From NCBI GenBank assembly GCA_015680685.1, contig MNCI01011090.1, positions 1,660 through 53,631 on the forward strand: a stretch of DNA of 51,972 nt, written 5' to 3'. Below are positions 34,195-45,410 of the stretch, piece after piece (the stretch's first letter is position 1; each line of letters starts with the position of its first letter). Origin of the DNA: Gnetum montanum (lineage: Eukaryota > Streptophyta > Gnetopsida > Gnetales > Gnetaceae). The translations under genes were made by a program, and so were the position numbers. A model generated the notes under the pieces. It saw nothing but the letters and a program-made list of their open reading frames with translations. It did not search any database and had not been told where the DNA came from.

Positions 34195-35860
34195 ATCAAG
34201 TTCTTAATGACTATGCATCTCCTAGCATAGTGGCCCCTACAAGGACCCTTGTAAGTGTCTTAGAAAAGGTGTAACTGATCAACATCAAGGACAAACCAAC
34301 AAACTAGGGCATTCGTGCATACCTTGTAAATGTATTCGTTAATTTCCATGAAGTGTTACACCTGGTGAAGAAATTGTTGTTTCTTCATGTGGTCCAACTC
34401 TTGTGGCATCTCTTGCATGAGAAGATATGTGAGAATGTCATTGTACTAGTTAGATTTAGTGGGCACATGTTCATTTATAACACCAGAAAAGAGGAGCTCA
34501 TCTAGTAATTGATTAGAAAGTGATCTCTCCTTCTCTTTGTTATTCCATTTTAACTAAGATGAGTGATTAGTGAACATGTATATAGTTTTCTTTGAATCTA
34601 TCATTATGAGTTCAAATTCCTATAAGATCATAAGCCATTGTATGACACAAGGGCTCACCGTTGGTTTGTTTATCAAGAACCAAATTACACTATGGTCTAT
34701 GTGCATAAAAATCTTGTACTTAAGCACATAGTACCTAAATTTTTGCAAGGCATACACCACCACCATTAATTATTTTTCTATTGTGGTGTAATTTAGATGT
34801 GCAGCCACAATACTTGAGCTTGCGTAATGGAGGTGGTAAGGATATTTATGCTCATCTAACTACATGAGCATGACTCCGAAAGCATATTCAATGCATCTGT
34901 TATGATGTGGAATGGTTTTGACTAGTTAGGTTCTCATACAATATGCATCTCTACGAGCTTTTTCTTAAGTTTTTGGAATGCATTTTCACATTCCTTGATC
35001 CAAAAAAATGGAGAATCCTTCTTTGTAAGCTCCACCAATGGTTTGGTGATCTTAGAGAAATTATCTATAAAATGTTGATAATAGCCACTATGACCAAGGA
35101 ATGACTAGACATCTTTGATAGTTTTCAATTGGTAACTAATTCCTTAGATAATCCTTAATTTCTTAGAGTCGACTTCAATCCCTACTTGTGATATTCTATG
35201 CCCCATGATAATGCCTTCTTGGACCATTAAATGGCTCTTTTGGAAATTGAGCTAAAGATTGGCCTTAACACATGTTTTTAGCACTTACTTAAGGAGGTCC
35301 AGGACTTGTTCAAATGTAGCATCATAGGTGGAGAAGTTATCCATGAAGACTTCCACCCCACTACCAATCTAGTATTGAACGATGTTCAAGACAAGACATT
35401 GAAAGGTTGTAGGGGCATTGCATAGACCAAATGACATCTTTCTATATGTAAAAGTCCCCTAGGAAATTTTGAATGTGCTTTTGGCCTAATTCTTAGGTTC
35501 AATATAAATTTATTTATAACCACTATGACCATTTAGAAAGCTATTAAAACAATGTGTAGTAATGGTGTCCAACATCTAGTCCATAAATGGCAATAGAAAA
35601 TGATCTTTGTATGTCTCCATGTTTAGCAACTTGAAGTCAATATAAATCCTCTACTTACCACCTCTCTTTGGCACTATCACAAGTGGGCTAACCCACTTAC
35701 TATCCATAATGGGATAGATGAACCCCATCTTAAGGAGTTGTTTAATCTCCTCTTTGATGATTTTCTTTAGTTTAGGGTTCAATCATCATTCCGGTTACCT
35801 CTTTAGCTTTATGGAAGGATCTATATAGATGTGATGTTGGCATATCCTAGGATCAATCCT
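34195..35860 (-). pseudogene. pol: RT, RNase H and start of integrase of element C
   Basis: Read right to left with stops: KWVSPLVIVPKRGGK, RIYIDFKLLN, KDHFLLPFMD, FNSFLNGHSGY, MSFGLCNAPTTFQC (motif B), VEVFMDNFSTY where VFMDDFSVY carries the catalytic pair (second D lost to N), and VQEGIIMGHRISQVGIEVDSKK. These words are diagnostic of Athila. RNase H remnants follow (SPFFWIKECENAFQKLKKKL, KPFHIITDA). From 34510 to 34195 comes the pre-integrase stretch NDILTYLLMQEMPQELDHM and the zinc-finger start GPCRGHYARR. Confidence 0.85.
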
Positions 35861-36902
35861 AGTGAGTTTAGGATATGATCAAGTAAAGGTTGTTGCCCAT
35901 TTGTTGGTCACCTTCAACAACTTCTCTTTTTTTTGAGGAGCAAGATTAGCATTGATTATCACCAACTTTTTAATGTTCAAAAGAGTATATTCCATGCTAG
36001 TAGGTAGAGTTTTTAACTTTAGGGGCTCTTGTTTGAAACTTTGAAGGATTTCCAACTCTTTCCAATTGATATCATCAAGTTCATCATTAGCGAGTTGGTG
36101 ATGAACTTGCTCTAGTTCATCCATGCCTTCAAAATAGGAATTTTTGAAGCTCTTAGTTGATTCCATACAAATTATTGAGGTACTATCAAGATTAGTTTTT
36201 AGCCACTGGGTGCCTTGCTATATTGTGGTTGCTGTGTATAGGCACATTTGAATTTAAGACACATATGCACATTGCTTGCATGTTGTGATGGATGTACATT
36301 TTTATCGATCATAGTTTTTGCATGTAGTTGCACCTTGTATCACTATACATGATTTTGGGAACTCTCATCTTCTTTATCTTCTAAAATGCATTTTACTTGG
36401 AAATATCCAAGGAGAGGTCTCTAATTCCCAACTGTGCATCATTGCTACTTAACTAAGCCCTTTCCATGATAATTGGAAAGTCCATCTTGTAATTATCAAC
36501 ATGGATCACTAGGAAGTTAGTAGGATAGGACCACCCACAGATGGTGGTTACAATGTCCTCCACTAGTCCTAAAGGAACATTGATGGACTAGTTTGCCGAC
36601 TCAAGAAAAATGTTACTTTTCTTAAGTGGAGGTAGGTTCCAAGCTTAGTACATCTCATGAGATATTAGATTTATAGTAGAACCTAAGTTTATAAGAGGCT
36701 TGAAAGGCTCATTTCCAAAAATTTGTATGTAAATGAGAGGACTTCTAGGATAACATCTTTTCCTAAGAAGGTGGCTAGCATTAATCCAATCAATTATCAC
36801 ATGGGTCAACATGATGGTATGCACTTTGGAAGGTATTTGATTTGAAGAGAACTCAAATGATGTAGATTTAGAAGATGAAGAAGAAGCAAGGCTATTAGCC
36901 AC
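35861..36902 (-). pseudogene. protease and PR-RT linker of element C
   Basis: The protease at 36902-36400 shows PLIYIQIFGNEPFKPLINL then GSTINLISHEMY, matching the Athila active-site loop FVDLGASVNLxP with the catalytic aspartate changed to asparagine. INVPLGLVEDIVTTI and YPTNFLVIHVD follow. The linker 36166-35879 is open for 95 codons (LKTLPTSMEYTLL, NANLAPQKKEKLLKV), the usual conserved run-in to Athila RT. Confidence 0.82.
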
Positions 36903-37035
36903 ATATTTTTGTGATGACTTTGTAGGACTATTGGCTCAAAAGAATGGTCTTTCTGGGATTTATTTTGCAAACCACTTGGCTAAGGACTTGTCTATAAGTC
37001 AATAACCTTGGTGGCATTAAATTGCTGTAGTTGTG

Positions 37036-39331
37036 CTAGAATTTCATCTTGCATTGATGGAGTAGGTGATAATTAAGTTGAGAGTAGAGGAAAATGTGTA
37101 GAAGGATGACAAGGGTAGTGAGGAAATGGGGATTCCCCTCTTGGAGAGTGGGCTCTATAGTATTTAGGAGGGTAGTAGTGATGCTAGAATGAAGAGTGAC
37201 TAGAAGATTCATGGGAAGAAATGGGCTACTGAATATGATATCCATATGGATTAGGTTGCTAGTAAGGGTATAGCTACCTTGATGGTGGCATCTCCCATGA
37301 TTGTGGATGCTACCACTAATGATATTACTCATAAGGTTGTTGTGGAACTCCACTTGGATAATAGGCTTGTTGTTGGTGGAACTACCTAGGGTTGCCTTGA
37401 GGATAAGGCAACCTTCTATGTGCTTGCCTTTTTACTAGTCTAGGATTTAAAACATAAATCCTTGACTCTTATAAGTGTGACTAGGAATACATCCATTAGG
37501 ATGTTGATATTGGCATATTCACACCCACCATCATCATTTTTTTCAGACTCCAGAACCTCCTCTACTACAGCAACCTTGCCATTATCCCTTTGGTGGGTAT
37601 AGTCAGCTTCCTTCTTTCTCCTGCAATCATGATCACTACTTTGCTCTTTAGATTCCTTTCCTATTTGCAGAGTGGTTTGAAAAATTTCATCTAAAGAGTC
37701 CCATATTTTATCTATCTTGATTGAAATTTGAGAAACAAACTTTTGAATTGGTAAGGCCTTTCATTGCACCACCTCATCAAGTGGTGCCTCCTCCTCATTG
37801 TCACAAAACAAGACCTTCCTTATTCTGATGGAAGGATCCAAGTTATACTCCTCTAAACTTTCTCTTTCTCTTAACTCTCCTTCTTCTTTAGAAATGTATT
37901 CTATCAGCCTTTGAATCTAATGGGCCCTTACTTTTGAAAGTCTCCCTTGGGCATAAACCCCAAGAGTTCTTCTCATTTCTATTTGGAGCCCATTTATGAT
38001 ATGGCAGAGCTAATTCCTTTGTGAATAATCATGGCTAGGACATTGATGAAAGAGAGAATAAAACCTTCTCATGGTTGTATCTAAGGTTCATGTGTTTTTT
38101 ATTTCCAACCTTACATTTGCTTTCTTAGGTTAGACACTTTGGGGTACGTTTGATACTTGTTGTTGAAGAGTTCAAGCATTATACTCCATCTACAGATTGA
38201 TTTTGTCTTCAAGAACTAGTACCAACTTTCAACTTATTTGATGAGTGTTCTTGAGAATAAATTTAATTTTTTCCATTCATTCTCCACATTCTGTAAGGCA
38301 TAGGAATTATCTAAGTTGTATCTACCTTTGAACTTGGGAATATTGTTCATATCCAACTATTTGATTTTGTTATCTTTCACATGCCATGTTGGAATTCTCA
38401 TTACCTCTGGAATGTTCAGCATATTTCGAGTTACAAGAAAAGGCTCATCATAGTAATGAACTTTGTGATGACAATGATGCCATTTGCTATCCATTTTTTT
38501 ATGGTGGTAGCCCTCTCTTGATTGCCCATGCCCTTTGTCTTGAGTAGTCCAATGAGCCTTATGATCATCTCTTTTCTATTGGTCACCTCCATCATAGTCA
38601 CATCCTCTATGGCTTTAGTAAAAGCTAGAGGAGAAAGAAGAGGATGTTGAAGATGAAGAGAAAAGAGGACTAGCATTGCCATGGTGCTGACCATCCCCTC
38701 TTATGTGGTCATGATCATGATCATCATTGTGATGCTTGTTGTCATCCCTGCCATGACTCCTACCTTTGGAGCCCCCATGATCATGGGATCCATTCTTTCC
38801 TAAACTAGGATTGTTTATAGTGGATTGTAAATCCTATTTTGAGCCTTATTCATTGAAACCAAGGGGATGAGAGTTAGTGAATTTAGAACCCCCAAAAAAG
38901 GGATCCTCACTATCTTTTTGGTCCAATAGGAATAAGGGGTTATTGAAGTGTTTCCCCTTCAAAGATTGATAGTGCCTATCTTGTTACCAATCTCTTTTAT
39001 GTTGTGCCTTAGTGGGATGGTAATCCTAATAGTTATGCTCCTACATAATGTATTTAGCATTTATCCCCTAGATTCCAAACCTCATAAACGTTTGGTGCAA
39101 CATCGCAAGAATTGATCGATTGGGCAGAAACATAATGTTGCCCTCTATGTTCCTCTATTGAAACTATTCATCTTGATGTAGGATGAAGGTGAATTCTGGA
39201 ACATACTTATTAGGATGAGTATATATCACTCTACATTGTTGAAATACTAGATAATATGACCATTCATTCTTTTGTTGATTGGATATATGCTCAAACCATG
39301 GTGGAGAATCATCCTTGTGAAAAGAAGTCAT
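37036..39331 (-). pseudogene. gag: gag of element C
   Basis: The start is the ATG at 39331 (MTSFHKDDSPPWFEHISNQQ), 130 bases inside the right LTR's primer site. A basic, histidine-, aspartate- and serine-rich middle (HDHDHIRG, SSSSTSSSS) spans about 38600-38760, and a proline/tyrosine-rich C-terminal part near 37100-37350 (NPYGYHIQ, YYPPKYYRAHSPRGESPFP) resembles the tail of E's gag. Many stops and shifts are present. The short ORFs within (38694-38431, 37353-37036) are pieces of this frame or its shadows. Confidence 0.7.
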
Positions 39332-39461
39332 TTTAGTTATTTAAGACAAACAACATACTTGTAATATACTTTGTTATTTGAATGATTTATCTTTGATGGG
39401 TTCATCATAATGATTTAAATATTTTCACTAAGTCCTAGATAGCACACATGGTTAACAAAAG

Positions 39462-39479
39462 TCCCTGATAATAGTGCTA
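39462..39479 (-). promoter_or_regulatory. tRNA-Asp-type primer-binding site of element C
   Basis: The + strand TCCCTGATAATAGTGCTA corresponds to the 3' end of plant tRNA-Asp (ending CAACGGCGCCA). All seven mismatches are C-to-T or G-to-A, as expected from deamination of methylated cytosines. It abuts the LTR TG at 39481. Confidence 0.65.
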
Positions 39480-39480
39480 A

Positions 39481-40174
39481 TGATGAGCAATGAGTATACC
39501 CAACACCCAACCATATGAATCAGTAGCATTCACTATGCGATCTTGTTGAATTCCATAGACTTTAGCTCTTTAAGTTACCTAAGAATAAAAATAAAGTAAT
39601 TAAATGTTTAATTAATCTAATAATTAGCTAATATTTAACTAATCCTAATATAAGAATTCATTCCCACTTTCCATATACATCTTGAGCATGTTATAGTGCT
39701 ACTAGATTACCAAACGTTAGGCACTAATGGGATTATCAAGCATTCAACGTATGCTCAAAGTGGTCATACTTATGTTCACTATTTAATAAATATTACTTAA
39801 TTACTTAAAAAAATTGAAGTAAAATGCATGAATATTAAATGCATAAAAGAGTACATTAATCTATTCAAAGTGTTGCAAGGTTTGATCATAAAAGCTCGTT
39901 TTATTGCCATTCACATTGAGGTGCTCAAGTAAATTAGTGCTCAAATAAAGATCCATATACTTCTTTGACTTCCACCACAAGAACTTGGAAAATATTGTAA
40001 CTTTTAGAGGGAAAAATGGTCAGAGCTTTGCTAAAACTAAGGAAGGATTGCCATAAATGTAATTGGTAAGTTCACATTTATAGGCAAAAATAGGGTGCCA
40101 CATCAACGGGTACTTGTCAACATGGAAAATGCTACATTGATGGGATCCCATCAACAGGGTCACATGAATCATCA
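39481..40174 (-). repeat. 5' LTR of element C (right)
   Basis: It starts TGATGAG and ends CATCA on the + strand. Its first 75 bases match the reverse complement of the U5 end of element E's LTR (TGATGAG, ACCC, CAACCATA-GAAT), so C and E belong to related families. A minus-strand TATA box lies at 40075-40082 and the palindrome GATGGGATCCCATC at 40139-40152 in U3. Confidence 0.85.
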
Positions 40175-40507
40175 ATCATGTTCACTCTCTCCTAGAAAAA
40201 TTTAAGAAATCATTAAGTAAGCTTTGTTGCCTCGCTTTATTTTTTATAGCAATCAACTCATGGATTCCATCAGGTCTATCTACACTCAAAACATTTCTTG
40301 CTTCATCAAATTGAGTACCATTATTAAAATTCTAAGGCCTTTCAAGAATTACATTAGCATCATCAATTGACAACACATCATATTTTACAACATCATGATA
40401 ACTTCCAATTTTAAAATTTAAAACACATTGCTCTCTTACCTCTTGAGAGAATTCCCTTACTAACTAATGTGACTTGTAGGGTCTAGGAAGAGGATTAGTG
40501 ACTAAAC
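40175..40507 (-). pseudogene. protease C-terminal part of element F
   Basis: Minus-strand GLVTNPLPRPYKSH, VREQCVLNFKIGSYHDVVKYDV, LSIDDANVILERP and DRPDGIHELIAIKNK match the chromovirus protease-to-RT connector (HPxPYKLxWL, VSFSIGxYxDEVxCDV, MDxxHILLGRP). The upstream half of the gene lies beyond element E (49144 onward): across the CAAAT duplication the frame reads KVDRF|GLVT, so E landed inside this gene. Confidence 0.82.
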
Positions 40508-40512
40508 CAAAT
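40508..40512. repeat. target site duplication of element E, left copy
   Basis: CAAAT here equals CAAAT at 49144-49148. The exact match, together with the TG..CA ends, fixes the element boundaries. Confidence 0.95.
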
Positions 40513-41327
40513 TGATGGGACACGATATCGCATGGGCCACGATATCACGTCCCCCGTGATATCTCATACGTGATATCGCAGTCCACAACAATGTCTATAA
40601 ATAAGAAGTGGCTCTCCCTTATTTGGGATATTTAGCTTAGTTCCTCAGTGAAGCTTTGGTAGTTTGACCACTCCAGAGATAGATTATTTTCACGTGTCTA
40701 CCCGCAGTGTGGTGATTGTAATTGTACGACATCCTTTATTTGAGTGTGACGTACTTGGACACGCACATGATTGGAAATAAAGATCGAGATTACTTCATCA
40801 TTGCAGCATTCACTTTGTTATTTATTTATTTAATTATTATTTAATGCTTTCTTAGTTAATCTCTCTCACCCTTAAACTCCTAGAAATGTAGAATGAGTAT
40901 GACTTGATTACGAGCATTTAAGTGTGACTATTTGGTAACCCAGTAGTGTACCTAGGATTTGTGTTTGGTAATCCTAGTGGTAGTCATGTACAAATTCCAA
41001 GATGTGTATGGATAATCAAGGAATAGATGGTCATCACACTTAGGCTAGATTAGAGTTGCTTACCTTTCTCTCCTAGCTTAGCTTATTTAATATTATCATT
41101 TATTATTGCCTTTAGGAGTAGCATTAGATTAGGAACCATCATACACCTCACTCTGGACTAAATCATACATGACAAAGGTAATACTAGTCCAGGTGGGAAG
41201 ATAACAAACTGTGACCTAAGGCTAACTGTCTAGGTGCTACAACTAGTCCATTTGCGGAGTTCGACCGGATCACACATACATGCTTGTATTCGTATGGTTG
41301 AGTGTAAGGGTACCTTGCCACTCATCA
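40513..41327 (+). repeat. 5' LTR of element E
   Basis: It begins TGATGGGAC and ends CTCATCA. U3 opens with four GATATC palindromes in 60 bases (40520-40580). A TATA box (40596-40603, CTATAAATAAGAAG) follows. It aligns closely to 48265-49143, differing mainly in the number of GATAT units. Confidence 0.95.
40596..40603 (+). promoter_or_regulatory. TATA box of element E 5' LTR
   Basis: TATAAATA just downstream of the GATATC array. The same arrangement is at 48412-48419 in the 3' LTR. Confidence 0.7.
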
Positions 41328-41328
41328 T

Positions 41329-41346
41329 TGGTGCAATTGCCAGGGA
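41329..41346 (+). promoter_or_regulatory. tRNA-Asp-type primer-binding site of element E
   Basis: TGGTGCAATTGCCAGGGA lies one base after the LTR and is complementary to the 3' end of tRNA-Asp (expected TGGCGCCGTTGCCGGGGA). Three of four differences are transitions. Confidence 0.8.
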
Positions 41347-41460
41347 TGGTGCTAGCTATCTAGATTAGTTATATCATACAAGGTTGTTTTATAAGAACTT
41401 AATGATATATCTCTTAGAAAGAAGTTATTATAAAAAATTCACATAAATTCACACACAACC

Positions 41461-43446
41461 ATGCCTCTCCTACGACATGATCATAATGCCACACCTAGTG
41501 AGGAAGTTCATTGGAGAACCAACAAACTATATGATGATGAAGATTGGAGTATACAACTTGAAGTGGGGGTCTCTTATGAACATGAACGAAAGCAACGTCA
41601 TCCCAACACTCGAAAGCATAACCAACTTGATGATGATGAACCCCTACTGGCCACTACAAGCTTAACGTAAATACAAGAGGCTGTCCGAATCTCATGTAGG
41701 CATTGTAAAGAGAGCCATCTACCCAGGCTCGATTTAAACAACTTCCCTACTTTTTTAGGAGGCTATGACTTAGATCCTTAACAAAATTTACTAGCCTTCT
41801 ACAATGCCTACACATGGAATAACATTGATAATGGGTGGAAAAAACTTAAGCTCTTTCCTATAACACTCATTGACCAAGAAAAAGTATGGTATAGATCATT
41901 AAAACCAAATTTAATATGACGCTGGTCAACAATGGCAGAAGTATTTAATGAAAAATATCAAACCTACGCAAGAGTGTCAGCCTTGAGGAAACAAATCCAA
42001 GGATGGAAACAAGAGAAACATGAACCCTTGGACATGGCCTTAGAATGATATTATGCACTATTAAACAACTGTCTAGGCCATGGGTTTTTCGAGGAAAGGC
42101 TAATGTACCATATCATTGATGGGATATGTAATAAAACAAGAGAGACCTTAGGAATGTATGCCCAACATCAATTATACAAATTACGATCCCATCAAATCCA
42201 AGATCTTATTAAGTGGGTAGCAAAAGAAGAAGAAGATATGTCTAGATGGGAGAGTGTTGAAAGACATTGATGGGACCAAAATTTCAACTTAACAAAGGTC
42301 CATGATCATAAGAAGGAGAAATCAACCAATCTCAAGGTGGAAACATCATCTTTGCCAATACAAAAAATGTCATAAGAAGCTGAGGCAAAGATTAATAAGA
42401 TGTTCGAATGGATGTATCAAAAGAGTGGAGAACTTATCAACAATATTGGAGATAAAGTTTTGACAACCCAAGAAGTAGGACAAAATAGTAGACACTCGGA
42501 AAGAAGGGATAAGGAAAACAAAAGCTCAAATGCTAATCATATGTACGAATGTAGCATATGCCTGTACGAGCATCCCAAGGGCCAATGCCCAATATTGTTA
42601 CATTTATATGAGCATTGGGGAAACACGTTACATCCAGAGTTCATACAGAGATACTATGTTCGATCACACTAGCAACAATCCTAGTCATGAGGGAATCCAC
42701 CCTTAGACTAGAGACATCCTTCTTATCATCTGAATCTAAATGCATATCTTTTTCAACATCCTATTTCTTCAACTGAGCCAACACACTTTATCTCACCTCA
42801 GTACCATTCTCCTCAGTACTATCAGCCCATACCTCCAACACAAGCACCACCTTGTGCACCTTACACTCCTTCTAACTTTCAACATTATAAAATTTTCCCT
42901 CCTTATACATTGTGTCACCAACTGTTCCTAAGGTGCCTACACCACCGCAACAACCCACGAATGTTACTTGTGCTCCTCTTCCCAACAACAGTGAAAAGCC
43001 TCCTCAACATCCAAAGCACCCCTTCTTTAAACATGGCCGTAAGAAGGGACAACACAATTATGAGGCCACCACAACTTCCAACTTAGCATAAGTCCCACAC
43101 TGTTGTGTGCCCTCATCTTCGAATCCAACACCTCATGTAAGTTTATCAGGGCCACCAACTAACAGTCCAACAACAATATAGCCCAATGAACACAGGAATG
43201 GAGAGCAACATCCCAATCCTTGCATACCATCTAATGGTTACAAACATCAAAGTGAGTCAACTCGTTATCTGGGAACTACATTGTATAAAGTGCCCTACTA
43301 CGCTCATCATAATCAAGTATGTGAACCCCAAGGGGATAAGTATGAGCAAGCTAGAACATTTCCAACATGTAAGGATCCTCATTTTCCATTTATTAATCCT
43401 TGCTATCCTCAACCAATTGGTTATGGGGGATACCCCCCCATTTTAA
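41461..43446 (+). pseudogene. gag: gag of element E
   Basis: A single frame from the ATG at 41461 (MPLLRHDHNATPSEE) stays aligned to 42672 with about six stops and no frameshift. The capsid domain at 41700-42260 shows FPTFLGGYD, FYNAYTW, LKLFPITLIDQEKVWYRSL and VFNEKYQTYARVSALRKQI, matching the retrotransposon gag family (LFPFSLxDxAKxWLxSL). A zinc-knuckle-like CSICLYEHPKGQC lies at 42553-42591 (C-x2-C-x3-H-x4-C), as in Athila. The proline/tyrosine-rich tail (SPQYHSPQYYQPIPP) extends, after shifts, to GYGGYPPI at 43440. It would form the particle. Confidence 0.85.
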
Positions 43447-44820
43447 TAACAAGCAGGATTAATAACCATTTTTCATTTTCTTTCATTTTACAACCTTTTT
43501 GTTTTCCATTTTTTCATTTTTCAACTTTTTGCTTTATCTTTTTTTTTTTAATTTTTGTCTTTTTACATTTTTTTGTAAGTAATCTCAGCTATGAATAAAA
43601 CATTCATGCAGATCATTGGTTGAGGTGTGTTCTATGTTATTAAGTCATGAGTGAGAAATTATTTCAACAATGAGCCCATTACATCCACTCATCCACTCTA
43701 CAAATAGGAGGTTTTGTTCGCGGGTACAATGATATTCTTGACATTTTTAAACCTTAAAATTAATTTCATGTTCATTGTACCCAGAATGAAGAAAGATGGA
43801 CCAAGAGGGAATGATTAGGATGTGACATCAAGGGGACTTGCGGATTCTCTTTGGTGGCTTCTATGGGAGTTATCATGCAACATGGTTGTACTAAGATCCT
43901 TGTAGATCTAATGAAAATGGGAGTAAGAGTAATTGAAAAAGGGGCACTCAAAAATAAAATACTGTCCTAGGGGATCCCACTGGAAAGACATGCACCCATG
44001 CCTGAAGGTTGGTGATTTCTTTGGATTCAATAAAGTGAAAAAAAAGAGAAGAAAAAAAAGAAAAGAAAGGAAGTGCCACAAAACAAAAATCACTCCCTTG
44101 AATAAAACACCAAGTGATCGTATGCCTTGTTGTTATGGTACTGTCATAGTTTCTCATCATGGGATGAAACAATGCAATGTCACTGATTAGAAGAATGGAC
44201 TTGGTCCTGATCTTGGAATCATAGGTTAATGACACCTTAATCATGCTTTTCACGTAGGATTCATTGTGCCATGGGTAAGTTACCTCATGTCCCAATCTCT
44301 ATGATCCCTTTCTGTAGTTCATCTCATCTCACTGTTTGTATAATTTTAGCTTGTGTCCCATGTAGGATAGAATTTTCATCTCATTTTGGTGATATTTACA
44401 TGTGTGTGTTTTATGGGTTAGTGCAGATTACATTTAACCCTTCTAGTTCCCACAAACACTTTAAGTGTGGTTACACAAGGGTATTATAGGTTAAAACCTT
44501 CTTTGGGGAGGACCCACTTGTGTAATTTTTGTTGTAATCTTCACTGATTCCCTAGCTCACACACCATTTCTTACCCTCAGCTTATTTTTCATAATTCTCT
44601 TTCCCTACTATTATCCCTCTAAATTTTTAACATTCCAATGTACCATTACATTCCCTTTGTTTTCTTAACCACCAAATTTTTATAGCTAATGTTCACATTA
44701 TTATCCTTAATGGTGCCTCTCGAATCAATGAAATTACCTAAGAACATCTTTAGAATTGCCAATGTCCTCAATTTCCAACATTAATTTTAAGAAAATTCTT
44801 TAAAAATTCAGTATTTCCTT
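43447..44820 (+). other. noncoding middle of element E in place of pol
   Basis: A T-rich run (43470-43580), an A/G run (44030-44080) and unstructured DNA. No RT, integrase or protease words appear in any frame. The 115-codon minus frame at 44295-43948 is biased by the A/G run and has no family match. Confidence 0.6.
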
Positions 44821-44824
44821 GGTG

Positions 44825-45095
44825 TCTGACATCACTAGGGATGTGATATTGCATATGCGATGTATCATACGTGATATCGCGTCCTATTTCCTTATAAATA
44901 GGTACCCTCGGTGTGACACTTAGCATCATTTTACCATTCACACAGGGGGAGTTGTTGAAATTTTTCTCTACGACTTGCGATTGCCTGACCCTTAATTTTC
45001 CACTCATATCTCACTTGCTAGTGCTCCAATTTTAATTCCATTTAAACCTGCTAGAACCCTGAGTGTTTAGTTTAGTCGTGGGGGAGAGACACTTA
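44825..45095 (+). promoter_or_regulatory. internal U3-like promoter of element E
   Basis: 44836-44882 repeats the GATAT array of E's LTR (GTGATATTGCATATGCGAT, ACGTGATATCGCG). A TATA box follows at 44893-44900 (CTTATAAATAGGTACC). About 180 bases further, GTCGTGGGGGAGAGAC (45074-45089) resembles E's own polypurine tract. The accessory ORF begins about 500 bases downstream of the TATA box. It is not a full LTR: the sequence after the TATA box does not match the R-U5 part. Confidence 0.55.
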
Positions 45096-45232
45096 TTGAA
45101 AAGTACCTAACTTTTTTGAAATTTCTCATCGCCAAAGGGACATCAATTAGGGTAATTAACTTGAATAGTTAGAATAATTTTTCTAAAAATCATATAACCT
45201 TAGGTACACCAAGAGAATAAAATGAAAACCAC

Positions 45233-45389
45233 CTAAGTCACAAGACCCATTATTACAAATTTTCGAGCACAATCACATATTATAATATAAGATCTTTAAT
45301 TAAGGAAAGCAGTAAGGTATAACTTAACTTTAAAAAAAACCTNATGTGATTGTGCTCGAAAATTTGTAATAATGGGTCTTGTGACTTAG
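45233..45389. repeat. perfect 46-base inverted repeat bounded by Ns
   Basis: 45233-45278 and 45344-45389 are exact reverse complements. The right copy is enclosed by single Ns at 45343 and 45390. Such identity in otherwise decayed DNA, with Ns at the edges, indicates an assembly fault. Confidence 0.9.
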
Positions 45390-45410
45390 NCAAAACATGT
45401 ATAATAGGAG

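Larger units (their letters stand above)
27503..40174 (-). mobile_element. element C: Athila-lineage retrotransposon inside F
   Basis: Paired LTRs (27503-28062 and 39481-40174), a tRNA-Asp-type primer site next to the right LTR, and a polypurine tract next to the left one show a minus-strand element. The order is gag, protease, RT, RNase H, integrase, accessory ORF. RT and protease match the Athila lineage. The left LTR lacks about 80 bases at its outer end, and part of F's RT is missing there too, so no target duplication remains on that side. It contains the 555-base N gap and a probably flipped integrase contig. Confidence 0.85.

Noticed and set aside
43281-43598. Hydrophobic C-terminal tail (SFSFILQPFCFPFF) suggesting a membrane anchor after gag of E
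   Set aside because: It arises from the T-rich run after the gag tail. No conserved protein frame continues into it.
44825-45095. Solo LTR inserted in element E
   Set aside because: Only the U3-like array and TATA box match E's LTR. The U5 end, the paired TG..CA ends and a target duplication are not seen, and C has an analogous segment at the same place.
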